DNA of 64,000 nt, taken from positions 62,001-126,000 of the forward strand of contig NZ_JAHHQJ010000007.1 in the NCBI RefSeq assembly GCF_020026455.1. The letters run 5' to 3'. The notes below the pieces were generated by a model that was given only the letters and a program-made list of their open reading frames with translations, was not told where the DNA came from and did no database searches. Of this stretch, positions 32,057-39,853 are shown piece by piece. How positions within the stretch are numbered: position 1 is the first letter of the stretch; each line of letters begins with the position of its first letter. This DNA comes from Alistipes sp. (lineage in GTDB: Bacteria > Bacteroidota > Bacteroidia > Bacteroidales > Rikenellaceae). Made by a program: the position numbers and the translations under genes.

Positions 32057-32092
32057 TTTGCTCAAAGACGAAAAACGACAAATTCCCATATC

Positions 32093-33088
32093 ATGAAAAT
32101 CATTGCCGACAGCGCCATTCCCTTTCTGAGAGGCGTTCTGGAGCCGTTCGCCGAGGTGGAATACCTCCCCGGAACTACCATTTCGGCCGCCGACGTCCGC
32201 CACGCCGACGCGCTGGTGATCCGCACCCGCACGCGGTGCGACGAAAAACTCCTGGCCGGATCCCGCGTGGGGATCATCGCCACGGCAACCATCGGTTTCG
32301 ACCACATCGACACGGCGTGGTGCGCGGCCCACGGCATCGAAGTCACGACGGCCGCCGGCTGCAATGCCCGGGGAGTCCTCCAATGGGTCGGCGCGGCTCT
32401 GGTCCACCTGTCCCGCACGCAGGGATGGCAGCCCGCCGAACGCACGCTGGGGATCGTGGGCGTGGGACACGTCGGATCGCTCGTGAAAGCATATGCCGAA
32501 GGGTGGGGATTCCGCGTCGTCTGCTGCGACCCGCCGCGCGAGGAGCGCGAGCGGTGCGGATTCCGAACGCTGGAGGAGGTGGCCCGCGAGGCCGACATCC
32601 TCACCCTGCACACGCCGCTCGACGCTTCGACCCGCCACATGGCCGACAGCCGGCTGTTCGGACTGATGAAACCCGGCGCCGTGCTTCTGAACTCCTCGCG
32701 CGGGGAGGTTGTCGACGGCGGGGACCTGCTCCGGAGCGGTCTGGAATGGGCGCTCGACGTCTGGGAGCACGAACCCCACCTCGACCCGGCACTGCTGGAA
32801 AACGCGCTGCTCGCCACACCCCACATTGCGGGCTACTCCGAGCAGGGCAAGGCCAACGCCACGGCAATGGCCGTCGCCTCGCTGGTCCGCCGGTTCGGAC
32901 TGCCGCTCGAAGGATGGTATCCGCCCCAGGCCGCCCCGACACTCCGACGGCCGATCCTCTGGCAGGAACTTTGCCGGACCATCGACGGGGTGTACGACAT
33001 CGCCGCCGAAAGCCGCAGGCTCAAGGAGCGCCCCGGAGACTTCGAATCCATGCGCGACCACTACGCCTACCGCCGCGAGTATTTTTAG
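32093..33088 (+). CDS. pdxB: 4-phosphoerythronate dehydrogenase
   Basis: NAD-dependent step of pyridoxal-phosphate synthesis, 331 residues. The start MKIIADSAIPFLRGVLEPFA is typical of PdxB. The nucleotide-binding site is LGIVGVGHVGSLVKAYAEGW and the D-2-hydroxyacid dehydrogenase catalytic parts are LLNSSRGEVVDGGDLL and ATPHIAGYSEQGKANAT (His). It is shorter than E. coli PdxB (378) mainly at the C-terminus, as in other Bacteroidetes. Monocistronic with its own promoter. Confidence 0.92.
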   Translation: MKIIADSAIPFLRGVLEPFAEVEYLPGTTISAADVRHADALVIRTRTRCDEKLLAGSRVGIIATATIGFDHIDTAWCAAHGIEVTTAAGCNARGVLQWVGAALVHLSRTQGWQPAERTLGIVGVGHVGSLVKAYAEGWGFRVVCCDPPREERERCGFRTLEEVAREADILTLHTPLDASTRHMADSRLFGLMKPGAVLLNSSRGEVVDGGDLLRSGLEWALDVWEHEPHLDPALLENALLATPHIAGYSEQGKANATAMAVASLVRRFGLPLEGWYPPQAAPTLRRPILWQELCRTIDGVYDIAAESRRLKERPGDFESMRDHYAYRREYF

Positions 33089-33124
33089 CACCAACGGCAC
33101 GGATCAGGCTCTCTCCGCCCTCCG

Positions 33125-33168
33125 AAAAAGGCGAAACAGGCTTTTTATTAGCGAATTCGCCCTTTTTT
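33125..33168 (+). terminator. terminator of pdxB
   Basis: AAAAAGGCGAA pairs with TTCGCC-C-TTTTTT around 20 nt, ending in six T. It runs directly into the pyrD -7 element. Confidence 0.55.
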
Positions 33169-33171
33169 GAT

Positions 33172-33179
33172 TACCTTTG
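33172..33179 (+). promoter_or_regulatory. -7 element of pyrD-cinA
   Basis: TACCTTTG, 24 nt before the pyrD ATG; it abuts the pdxB terminator T-run. Confidence 0.65.
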
Positions 33180-33202
33180 TCCGCGATTATCAGTTAAGAA
33201 CC

Positions 33203-34513
33203 ATGTACCGGAGAGTCATAAAGCCCGTACTTTTCTCGCTTACCATCGAGCAGGCCCACCACGCGGTGCTGCTGTTGCTGCGCATCATCGGGCTGATACC
33301 CGGAGGCCGCTGGCTGTTGCGCAAATGTTACGCCGTAGAGCATCCGGCCCTCGAACGCGAGGTGTTCGGCATCCGTTTCGCAAACCCCATCGGACTGGCC
33401 GCCGGATTCGACCACAACGGCGAGGCCTTCCGCGAACTGGCCGCACTGGGATTCGGATTCATCGAGGTGGGAACCGTGACACCCCGTCCGCAGGCGGGCA
33501 ACCCGCGGCCGAGGGTCTTCCGCTTCCCCAAGGACAACGCCATCATCAACCGCATCGGACTGGCAAACCGCGGGCTGGAGGCGACCATCCGCCACCTGCG
33601 GCGCCCGCACGACGGCGTGATCGTGGGCTGCAACATCGGCAAAAACACCGCGACACCCGCCGAAAACGCGCCGGCCGACTACCTCAAACTCTTCCGCAAC
33701 CTCTACCAGTATGCGGACTATTTCACCGTCAACATCAGCTGCGACAACGCCTGCCGTGAAGGCACGGCCTACACGCGCGAACATATCTTACAGATACTCA
33801 ACCCGCTGTTCGACTTCCGCCGCGGGCAGAACCAGTTCCGCCCGATCATGCTCAAAATATCGCCCGACATGCCGGACGAGGTGATCGACCAGATCACCGA
33901 CATCCTGCTCGAAACGCCCCTCGACGGAATCGTGGCCACCAACGGAACCCACAGCCGCAAGGGACTCCACACAAGCCGCACGACGCTCGAAAAAATCGGC
34001 AGCGGACGCCTCAGCGGCGCCCCGCTCACACGCCGCGCCGTGGAGATCGTGCGCCGCGTCCACACCCGTTCGGGCGGGACCTACCCCATCATCGGGGTCG
34101 GCGGACTGATGTCGCCGGCCGACGTGCGCGCAATGCTCGACGCCGGAGCCGACCTCGTGCAACTCTACACCGGATATGTCTACAACGGCCCCGGAATGGT
34201 CAAGGAGGTATGCCGCGAACTGATCGCCGCGGCCGAGGAACAGGCTGCCGCACGCGCCGCCCAAGAGGTTGCCCAAGCATCCGCCCAAAACGCGGTAACC
34301 GGAGAACCCGGAGAAAATCCCGCAGCATCCGCCCCGAAGGCTGCCGGAAACACCGGCGACGCTGAAAACATCGGGGAGACAGGGAGTGCCGAAAACACAG
34401 AAAACCCCGAAACCAACGAAAGCGCCGCAGCCGCAGCCAAGGCATCCGGCGGCGCATCGGAAGAGGAACGACATTCCGAACCCGGACAAAGGCCCGAGTC
34501 CGGACAAAAATAG
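33203..34513 (+). CDS. pyrD: quinone-dependent dihydroorotate dehydrogenase with low-complexity tail
   Basis: Class 2 enzyme of pyrimidine synthesis, membrane-associated, 436 residues. The N-terminal helix MYRRVIKPVLFSLTIEQAHH, PIGLAAGFDHNGEAFREL, FIEVGTVTPRPQAGNPRPR and VNISCDNA (catalytic Ser, normally NVSSPN) are present, with GVGGLMSPADVRAMLDAGAD near the end of the fold. The enzyme should stop near residue 345; here about 90 further residues of Ala/Glu/Asn/Gly-rich sequence follow (AAEEQAAARAAQEVAQASAQ to the stop). The ISCDNAC stretch replacing SSPNTPG is an odd active-site loop. cinA starts 7 nt later. Confidence 0.9.
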   Translation: MYRRVIKPVLFSLTIEQAHHAVLLLLRIIGLIPGGRWLLRKCYAVEHPALEREVFGIRFANPIGLAAGFDHNGEAFRELAALGFGFIEVGTVTPRPQAGNPRPRVFRFPKDNAIINRIGLANRGLEATIRHLRRPHDGVIVGCNIGKNTATPAENAPADYLKLFRNLYQYADYFTVNISCDNACREGTAYTREHILQILNPLFDFRRGQNQFRPIMLKISPDMPDEVIDQITDILLETPLDGIVATNGTHSRKGLHTSRTTLEKIGSGRLSGAPLTRRAVEIVRRVHTRSGGTYPIIGVGGLMSPADVRAMLDAGADLVQLYTGYVYNGPGMVKEVCRELIAAAEEQAAARAAQEVAQASAQNAVTGEPGENPAASAPKAAGNTGDAENIGETGSAENTENPETNESAAAAAKASGGASEEERHSEPGQRPESGQK

Positions 34514-34520
34514 GCCATAC

Positions 34521-35819
34521 ATGAAGGCAACCATCATCACCATCGGCGACGAAATACTCATCGGGCAGATCGTCGACACCAACTCGGTCTCCATCGCCAA
34601 GCATCTCAATGCGGCGGGCATCGTGGTCCGCGAGAAAATCTCGATCGGCGACGACCGCACGCAAATCATCGAAACCGCCGAACGGGCCCTCGCCGACTCG
34701 GAGGTGACCGTCATCACCGGAGGACTCGGCCCCACGAAGGACGACATCACCAAGAAAACCCTCGCGGAGCTCTTCCACAGCGACATGCGCTGCGACGAAC
34801 GGGTGGCCGCGCACGTCGAGAAGATGCTCACCGAACGCGGCATCGAGTTCAACGAGCTCAACCGTTCGCAGGCGATGGTCCCCGCATGCTGCACGGTGCT
34901 GTTCAATGCCCACGGCACGGCCCCGGGCATGTGGTTCGAGCGCGGCAGCCACGTGATCGTCTCGCTGCCGGGCGTGCCCTTTGAGATGGAGCACCTGATG
35001 GAGGACGAGGTCATGCCCCGCCTGAAAGCCCACTTCGCACTGCGACAGATCGTCCACCGAACGATGATCACCGCAGGACTGCCCGAGTCGATGCTCGCCA
35101 AACGCATCGAAGCGTGGGAAAACGCCCTGCCCCCATATCTGAAACTGGCCTATCTGCCCAATCCGGGCTCCGTGCGCCTGCGCCTGTCGGCCTACGAGGT
35201 GGAGGGCGAAAGCGTCGCCCGCGAAATCGAAAGCCGGTTCGAGGCCCTGCGCAGGATCATTCCCCACAACATCATCGGATTCGAAACCGCGACCATGCAG
35301 GAGCTGGTACACAAAATCCTCACCGAACGCTCGCTGACACTCGCCACGGCCGAAAGCTGCACGGGAGGATCGATCGCCGCACGCTTCACGGCCATGCCCG
35401 GCGCTTCGGCCTATTTCCGCTGCGGCGTGGTGTCGTACAGCAACGAGTCCAAGGTCGATCTGCTGGGTGTCGACCCCGCGAACATCGCCCGCTACGGCGC
35501 CGTGAGCGAGCAGGTGGCCCGCCAGATGGCCGAAGGGGCCCGGCGTGCGGCAGGCGCCGACTATGCCGTGGCAACCACCGGAATCGCAGGACCTTCGGGC
35601 GGTTCGGCGGAAAAACCCGTCGGCACGGTCTGGATCGCCGTGGCGACACCCCGGAAGACGGTCGCAATCCTCAAACAATGCGGCACCGACCGGGGACAGA
35701 TCATCGACCGCGCCAGTGCCTTTGCCATCGGCCTGCTGCGCGACTGTCTGAACGGGCATCAAACGCCTCCCGCCGAAACCGGGCACCCCGGCATGAGCCC
35801 GGAGCGCACTCCCCGCTGA
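34521..35819 (+). CDS. cinA: CinA-family nicotinamide-nucleotide amidohydrolase
   Basis: A 432-residue, two-domain protein. The N-terminal MoaB/MogA-like domain starts KATIITIGDEILIGQIVDTN with VTVITGGLGPTKDDITKK, and the C-terminal NMN-deamidase domain contains TLATAESCTGGSIAARFTAM (catalytic SCTGG) and ATTGIAGPSGGSAEKPVGTV. It works in NAD recycling and nucleotide clean-up. The true start is at 34521, since the 45 upstream codons lie in the pyrD tail. Co-transcribed with pyrD. Confidence 0.94.
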   Translation: MKATIITIGDEILIGQIVDTNSVSIAKHLNAAGIVVREKISIGDDRTQIIETAERALADSEVTVITGGLGPTKDDITKKTLAELFHSDMRCDERVAAHVEKMLTERGIEFNELNRSQAMVPACCTVLFNAHGTAPGMWFERGSHVIVSLPGVPFEMEHLMEDEVMPRLKAHFALRQIVHRTMITAGLPESMLAKRIEAWENALPPYLKLAYLPNPGSVRLRLSAYEVEGESVAREIESRFEALRRIIPHNIIGFETATMQELVHKILTERSLTLATAESCTGGSIAARFTAMPGASAYFRCGVVSYSNESKVDLLGVDPANIARYGAVSEQVARQMAEGARRAAGADYAVATTGIAGPSGGSAEKPVGTVWIAVATPRKTVAILKQCGTDRGQIIDRASAFAIGLLRDCLNGHQTPPAETGHPGMSPERTPR

Positions 35820-35884
35820 CACCTCCGCGGAAGAGCGAAAAGGAGGGACGAATAACTTCTCCGGCCAAAAAAAAGAGGCCCGCT

Positions 35885-35915
35885 TTTGCTATTTGCCGAA
35901 AAGATTGTATATTTG
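35885..35915 (+). promoter_or_regulatory. promoter of rpmB-rpmG-DUF4295
   Basis: TTTG (35885-35888), 19-nt spacer, TATATTTG (35908-35915), 39 nt before the rpmB ATG: ideal Bacteroidetes promoter. Confidence 0.87.
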
Positions 35916-35954
35916 CACTCCCTTAATCGGGTTTTAACCAAAAATAATCAAACA

Positions 35955-36188
35955 ATGAAAGTTTGCGAAATCACAGGCAAGGTGGCGATCGTGGGCAATA
36001 ACGTCTCGCACTCGCACCACAAGACCAAGCGCAAATTCAGCCCCAATCTGAAAACCAAGCGCTTCTGGTCCGAGCAGGAGGGTCGCTGGATTACCCTGAA
36101 GGTATCCGCCGCCGGCATGAAAACAATCAACAAGAAAGGGCTTGCAGCCGCTCTGCGCGATGCTGCCGCACCCAAAAGCGTGTACTAA
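35955..36188 (+). CDS. rpmB: 50S ribosomal protein L28
   Basis: A 77-residue L28. MKVCEITGKVAIVGNNVSHS, the HHKTKRKFSPNLKTKRFW block and LKVSAAGMKTINKKGL identify it. An in-frame extension upstream covers the promoter and is excluded. First gene of an L28-L33-DUF4295 unit. Confidence 0.97.
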   Translation: MKVCEITGKVAIVGNNVSHSHHKTKRKFSPNLKTKRFWSEQEGRWITLKVSAAGMKTINKKGLAAALRDAAAPKSVY

Positions 36189-36204
36189 AAACAACGAGTA
36201 ACAA

Positions 36205-36387
36205 ATGGCAAAGAAAGGCAACAGAGTTCAGGTCATCCTCGAGTGCACCGAACAGAAAGAGAGCGGCGTTGCGGGAATGTCCCGTTACATCACCACCAAG
36301 AACAAGAAAAACACCCCCGATCGTCTGGAGCGTAAGAAGTACAATCCTTTCCTCAAGCGGGTTACCGTTCACCGTGAAATCAAATAG
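36205..36387 (+). CDS. rpmG: 50S ribosomal protein L33
   Basis: A 60-residue L33 beginning MAKKGNRVQVILECTEQKES, with RYITTKNKKNTPDRLERKKY and the end LKRVTVHREIK. Only one Cys (ECTE) is present, so this is the zinc-free form. It lies 16 nt after rpmB and 12 nt before the DUF4295 gene. Confidence 0.97.
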   Translation: MAKKGNRVQVILECTEQKESGVAGMSRYITTKNKKNTPDRLERKKYNPFLKRVTVHREIK

Positions 36388-36399
36388 CAAAGAAGCTCT

Positions 36400-36558
36400 A
36401 TGGCAAAGAAAGTAGTCGCAACACTGAAAACCGGCACGGGTAAGCAGTTCACCAAGTGCATCAAGATGGTCAAATCGGACAAGACCGGTTCCTACATGTT
36501 CAAGGAAGGAATCATCGCCAACGACCAGGTAAAGGCTTTCTTCGAGGAGAAGAAATAA
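36400..36558 (+). CDS. DUF4295 family small protein (probable ribosomal protein)
   Basis: A 52-residue basic protein (MAKKVVATLKTGTGKQFTKC near the start, ending DQVKAFFEEKK), too short for a 60-codon cutoff. It lies 12 nt after rpmG under the same promoter and just before the operon terminator. The DUF4295 family is found next to L28 and L33 across Bacteroidetes; I recall a Flavobacterium ribosome structure that named an additional large-subunit protein bL38, probably this family, but cannot verify that here. Confidence 0.85.
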   Translation: MAKKVVATLKTGTGKQFTKCIKMVKSDKTGSYMFKEGIIANDQVKAFFEEKK

Positions 36559-36584
36559 GTATTTTAAGAGCAGAACTCTTAAAT

Positions 36585-36621
36585 ACAAAGGGCATCTTTC
36601 GGGATGCCCTTTGTGTTTTTT
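36585..36621 (+). terminator. terminator of rpmB-rpmG-DUF4295
   Basis: ACAAAGGGCATC/GATGCCCTTTGT, 12-bp perfect stem with a 6-nt loop, then G and six T. Confidence 0.93.
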
Positions 36622-36637
36622 ATGACCGGAATAATTG

Positions 36638-38647
36638 CTACCGCCGCACGGTCTCCCGGATCAGACGGCGGGTATTACGAATGAACTCCCCAACACCGTG
36701 CACGGTCTTCACGTATTCGCACGCCGCGACGGAAAGCTCTTTGCGCCGCGCCTCGTCCCCCATCAGCGTACGGACCGCATCGACAAACAGGTCAACCTTG
36801 TCAAATCCGTCACCGAGTACCGGCCCTATATAGATTCCAAAACGCGAGGTCATCCCGTCCGGGTCTTGGCAACTCACCAGCAACGTGCCGCAGGCCAGCG
36901 CCTCAAGGAACGTCACGGGCAGCGCCTCGTGGATAGACGTATTGATCAGAATTTTCGCCTCACGAATGCGGCGAAATTTCGCCTCGCCCTCAAGGTGGCC
37001 CACAAAATGGAGGTTGGGAATACCGGTGCGATAGGGAGCCATGATCGCCTCGTTACGCTCCTTCTCGAGTTGAGCCTGACCCACCAAATAAAACTCGTAT
37101 TCGGGCATACGCCGGGCAATCTCGCAGAACAGCCACGCCCGTTTGACCGAAGCGATGCGTCCGACGAAAACCACTTCATCACGCTTGACACACGTTTCGG
37201 GATCAAAGCCCGTCTCCACGTCGATCGGGTTGGGTAAATACGCAACGGGGGTCTTCTCGGCGAGACGGTAGAGAATACGGGCCTTGTCGGCAAGGTAGCG
37301 CCCTTGGGAGACGAACGACACCCGCCCCTGAGCGTAAAGCCGATGCACGGATTCATAAATACTGGTCTTCCAGTAGCATGTCTCGGGATACATCCCCACA
37401 GTCTGAATCTCCAGCCAATCGGTCCAAGGCCTCGGGTCCTGAACCCAGAACAGCAGCGGCGTATGGCTTTTACCCTCGTAACTGAGCATATCCCAGGTCA
37501 TCTCGGGAGAGAAGTAGAGATCATAGCGCTTGCGCTTCAGCCAGCGGGCGATGAAATGACGCCCCGGCAAGCGGTAAAGAAACACATCGTCCACGCGGAT
37601 GCGGGAGGCTGCCGACAGTCCGTGATGCCGCCCAATCAAAACGTCGATCCGGATGTCATCGCAGGGAATATATTTGGCGATGTAATTACGCGCGAGGAAT
37701 CCAATGCCACCGAAAGCCGTACCGCCACCGCCGAAGAACTCGTCGACGATCAAGGCAACCCGCAACGGTTTGGGGCCCGACGGTTTTTTCCGCAGGAAAG
37801 CCGGAAGTACCTTCTGCATCGCCTGACACAGTTGCAGTCCGAAACAAACCGACCGATACGGCGTCCGGGTCAGATAATGATAATAAAGACCTTTCAACGC
37901 ATTGGGGCAGAGAGTCGACGACCATGGTTTGCGGGCCCCGGTATAGTGGACAATGACGGCTTCGGAGCTCCGTTCAGGATAATCGCGGACATGCTCCGTG
38001 GTGAAATTGAACCGATCGGGCAGTTCGAGGATCCGTCCTCGACAGACAATATTGATCACATCCTGATCCTGGAACCGAATACGGTCCTCCATTTGTCGCG
38101 TTGTGTCGCACAGCCTGTCGAAAAGTTTCTCCCGACGCATTGCCGCCAAATTGAGCAACAGCACGCCGGCATTGATGTATAATTCGTCCTGTTCAAACCC
38201 GATCTCCGGTTTGTAATGGATTCGCTCGATCCACCGATCACACACACCTGCACACAAGAAGTCGCCAAGTTCCATATTCCACAACTCCTCAAGACTCCCT
38301 TGTACAACCAGATCGGTATCCAGATAGAGGGCTTTGTCCACCTGCGGAAAGAGTTCAGCAATGGCGTATCTATAATAAGTATGCCGCGAAATATGGGGAA
38401 TGTTAAGTTTCAGCCCCCGAAAAGCGGCGTCGTCGATAACCCGGAAGTCCAACCGACAATCCGCATGCCGCCCGGCCACCGAGGCAAGCCGGCCCCGACT
38501 CTTCTCCGAAAGGCCATCGGTCAATATATAACAGTCAATTGCCTGGTCCGGATTGTTCTCCAGCATGGAAACCAGCATCACGCAGCCATGCTGCGCATAG
38601 CTCTCGTCGAAAGCGACGAAAAGATTTATTCGCTCCTGGGAATGCAT
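36638..38647 (-). CDS. two-domain glycosyltransferase (GT8-GT4 fusion)
   Basis: A 669-residue protein with two different glycosyltransferase folds. Residues 1 to about 265 are GT8 (GT-A): INLFVAFDESYAQHGCVMLV, DXD-type YLDTDLVVQGSLEELW (Asp110/Asp112), INAGVLLLNLAAMR and VIVHYTGARKPW. Residues about 297-669 are GT4-like (GT-B): RVALIVDEFFGGGGTAFGGI, DEVVFVGRIASVKRAWLFCE and EALPVTFLEALACGTLLVSC (E-x7-E). No signal peptide or membrane helix is seen. Two linked sugar transfers to a glycan, as in lipooligosaccharide or capsule synthesis, are the natural inference. It starts 11 nt after the DUF1566-like gene. Confidence 0.9.
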   Translation of the reverse strand: MHSQERINLFVAFDESYAQHGCVMLVSMLENNPDQAIDCYILTDGLSEKSRGRLASVAGRHADCRLDFRVIDDAAFRGLKLNIPHISRHTYYRYAIAELFPQVDKALYLDTDLVVQGSLEELWNMELGDFLCAGVCDRWIERIHYKPEIGFEQDELYINAGVLLLNLAAMRREKLFDRLCDTTRQMEDRIRFQDQDVINIVCRGRILELPDRFNFTTEHVRDYPERSSEAVIVHYTGARKPWSSTLCPNALKGLYYHYLTRTPYRSVCFGLQLCQAMQKVLPAFLRKKPSGPKPLRVALIVDEFFGGGGTAFGGIGFLARNYIAKYIPCDDIRIDVLIGRHHGLSAASRIRVDDVFLYRLPGRHFIARWLKRKRYDLYFSPEMTWDMLSYEGKSHTPLLFWVQDPRPWTDWLEIQTVGMYPETCYWKTSIYESVHRLYAQGRVSFVSQGRYLADKARILYRLAEKTPVAYLPNPIDVETGFDPETCVKRDEVVFVGRIASVKRAWLFCEIARRMPEYEFYLVGQAQLEKERNEAIMAPYRTGIPNLHFVGHLEGEAKFRRIREAKILINTSIHEALPVTFLEALACGTLLVSCQDPDGMTSRFGIYIGPVLGDGFDKVDLFVDAVRTLMGDEARRKELSVAACEYVKTVHGVGEFIRNTRRLIRETVRR

Positions 38648-38658
38648 GACAAAGAAAA

Positions 38659-39591
38659 TCAGAACTTGTGCACGGCGCGCACGAGGAACTTGTTGTATTT
38701 CGGAATCTCGATCACATAGGGCGGCTCGATGGCCATATGGCTCGTGTAGGCGTTCTTCTCGTCCATCTCGGTCGAGGAGAAATAGTAGACCAGACGGTCC
38801 ATGCGCTCGCCGCCGGCACCCTTGAGCGCATCGTTGAACTTGTTGCGCGCCTGGCGGTTGTTCTGCACGCGCGAGCCGCCGTTGTAGTTGTGGCCGATGG
38901 ACAGCAGTTCGTCAATGGCCGGAAGATACCAGCCTTCACCCTTGTCGCGGCACCATTTGAATGCCGGGAAATCGTCCCACGAAAGATTGTTCGCTGCGAT
39001 GTACTGAGCCACCAGCTCCATGTTCGCCATCCCGTCGGTGCGGTTGTCGGCACCCGCAAGGCGCAGGTCCGGTTTGCGGAACTCGCTCCAGTGGAGGTAG
39101 ATTTCATCGAGCGAGACGACCAGTCCGTGCTGACGATCGTCCGAAAGATGGCAGATCACACCCCGGACGCCGTCCCGGTCGTAGAGTTCGCCGATTTCGT
39201 ATTGTTTGAGCACATACTGCCCGCCCGGAACAGCCGGCACGGCCGAAGCGGCCGGAGTGGCCGGGGTCTCGGAAGCGGCCGGGGTTGCCGGAGTGGCCGG
39301 AGTCTCGGAAGCGGCCGGGGTTGCCGGAGTCAGCGGTATCGCGGGGACGGTTTTGGTGTAATACTCCTTTTCGCCGTTGGCATACTGAATGTAGAGGATC
39401 TGCGCAACGGGGAGCACGTAGGTCGGACCGTCGGGGTTCGAAAAACGCTTGTAGCGCACCGCTTCGGGTGTGATTTCGAGCACTTTGGCTTCGATCTTCG
39501 CGGCATCGGTCTTGACGATCAGATCCTGAGCGGAGGCCGTCAGCGCGCAGCACAGCGCTGCGAGCAACAACAGAATGGTTCGTTTCATCAT
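38659..39591 (-). CDS. secreted DUF1566/Lcl-type protein with Pro/Ala/Thr linker
   Basis: A 310-residue exported protein. Signal KRTILLLLAALCCALTASAQ, then a ~65-residue domain (DLIVKTDAAKIEAKVLEITP, VRYKRFSNPDGPTYVLPV, YANGEKEYY) commonly seen at the front of Bacteroidetes surface proteins. Next comes a repetitive PATPAASETPATPA linker and a C-terminal Lcl/DUF1566-like domain with GEGWYLPAIDELLSIGHNYN and YFSSTEMDEKNAYTSHM. First ATG of a pair (39591) used. It shares a transcript with the glycosyltransferase. Confidence 0.82.
   Translation of the reverse strand: MMKRTILLLLAALCCALTASAQDLIVKTDAAKIEAKVLEITPEAVRYKRFSNPDGPTYVLPVAQILYIQYANGEKEYYTKTVPAIPLTPATPAASETPATPATPAASETPATPAASAVPAVPGGQYVLKQYEIGELYDRDGVRGVICHLSDDRQHGLVVSLDEIYLHWSEFRKPDLRLAGADNRTDGMANMELVAQYIAANNLSWDDFPAFKWCRDKGEGWYLPAIDELLSIGHNYNGGSRVQNNRQARNKFNDALKGAGGERMDRLVYYFSSTEMDEKNAYTSHMAIEPPYVIEIPKYNKFLVRAVHKF
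39257..39328 (-). repeat. 36-bp tandem repeat (x2) in the linker
   Basis: Two contiguous 36-bp copies (39257-39292, 39293-39328) differing at one base, encoding 12-residue units of the Pro-Ala-Thr-Ser-Glu linker. Being a multiple of three, copy-number change would keep the frame. Confidence 0.9.
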
Positions 39592-39612
39592 TATCAATAC
39601 AGGTATATACGA

Positions 39613-39620
39613 CAAATATA
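39613..39620 (-). promoter_or_regulatory. -7 element of the DUF1566-glycosyltransferase operon
   Basis: TATATTTG on the minus strand, 21 nt before the start codon, in an A/T-rich stretch. Confidence 0.6.
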
Positions 39621-39798
39621 ACGCTTTTTTTCAAATTTTCGTGTCATCTGCGGCTTCGTGACGGCACTTTTAGCGATCGGAACCTCTTTTTCGGTCCGGA
39701 AGCGGGACGGGGCCGGCTCCATTCCGCCGGTTCGCCGCCCCGGCGCCGCAGCGGCTCGTTCGGAGGGCGGAACATTTTGACGAAGTGCCCGCTCCGAT

Positions 39799-39830
39799 TT
39801 TGGTAGCGTCCTGCATTTTTCGTATCTTTG
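39799..39830 (+). promoter_or_regulatory. promoter of ftsY-rimO
   Basis: TTTG (39799-39802), 20-nt spacer, TATCTTTG (39823-39830), 23 nt before the ftsY ATG. Confidence 0.87.
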
Positions 39831-39853
39831 CAAAGGATTAAAATCCATAAGAC

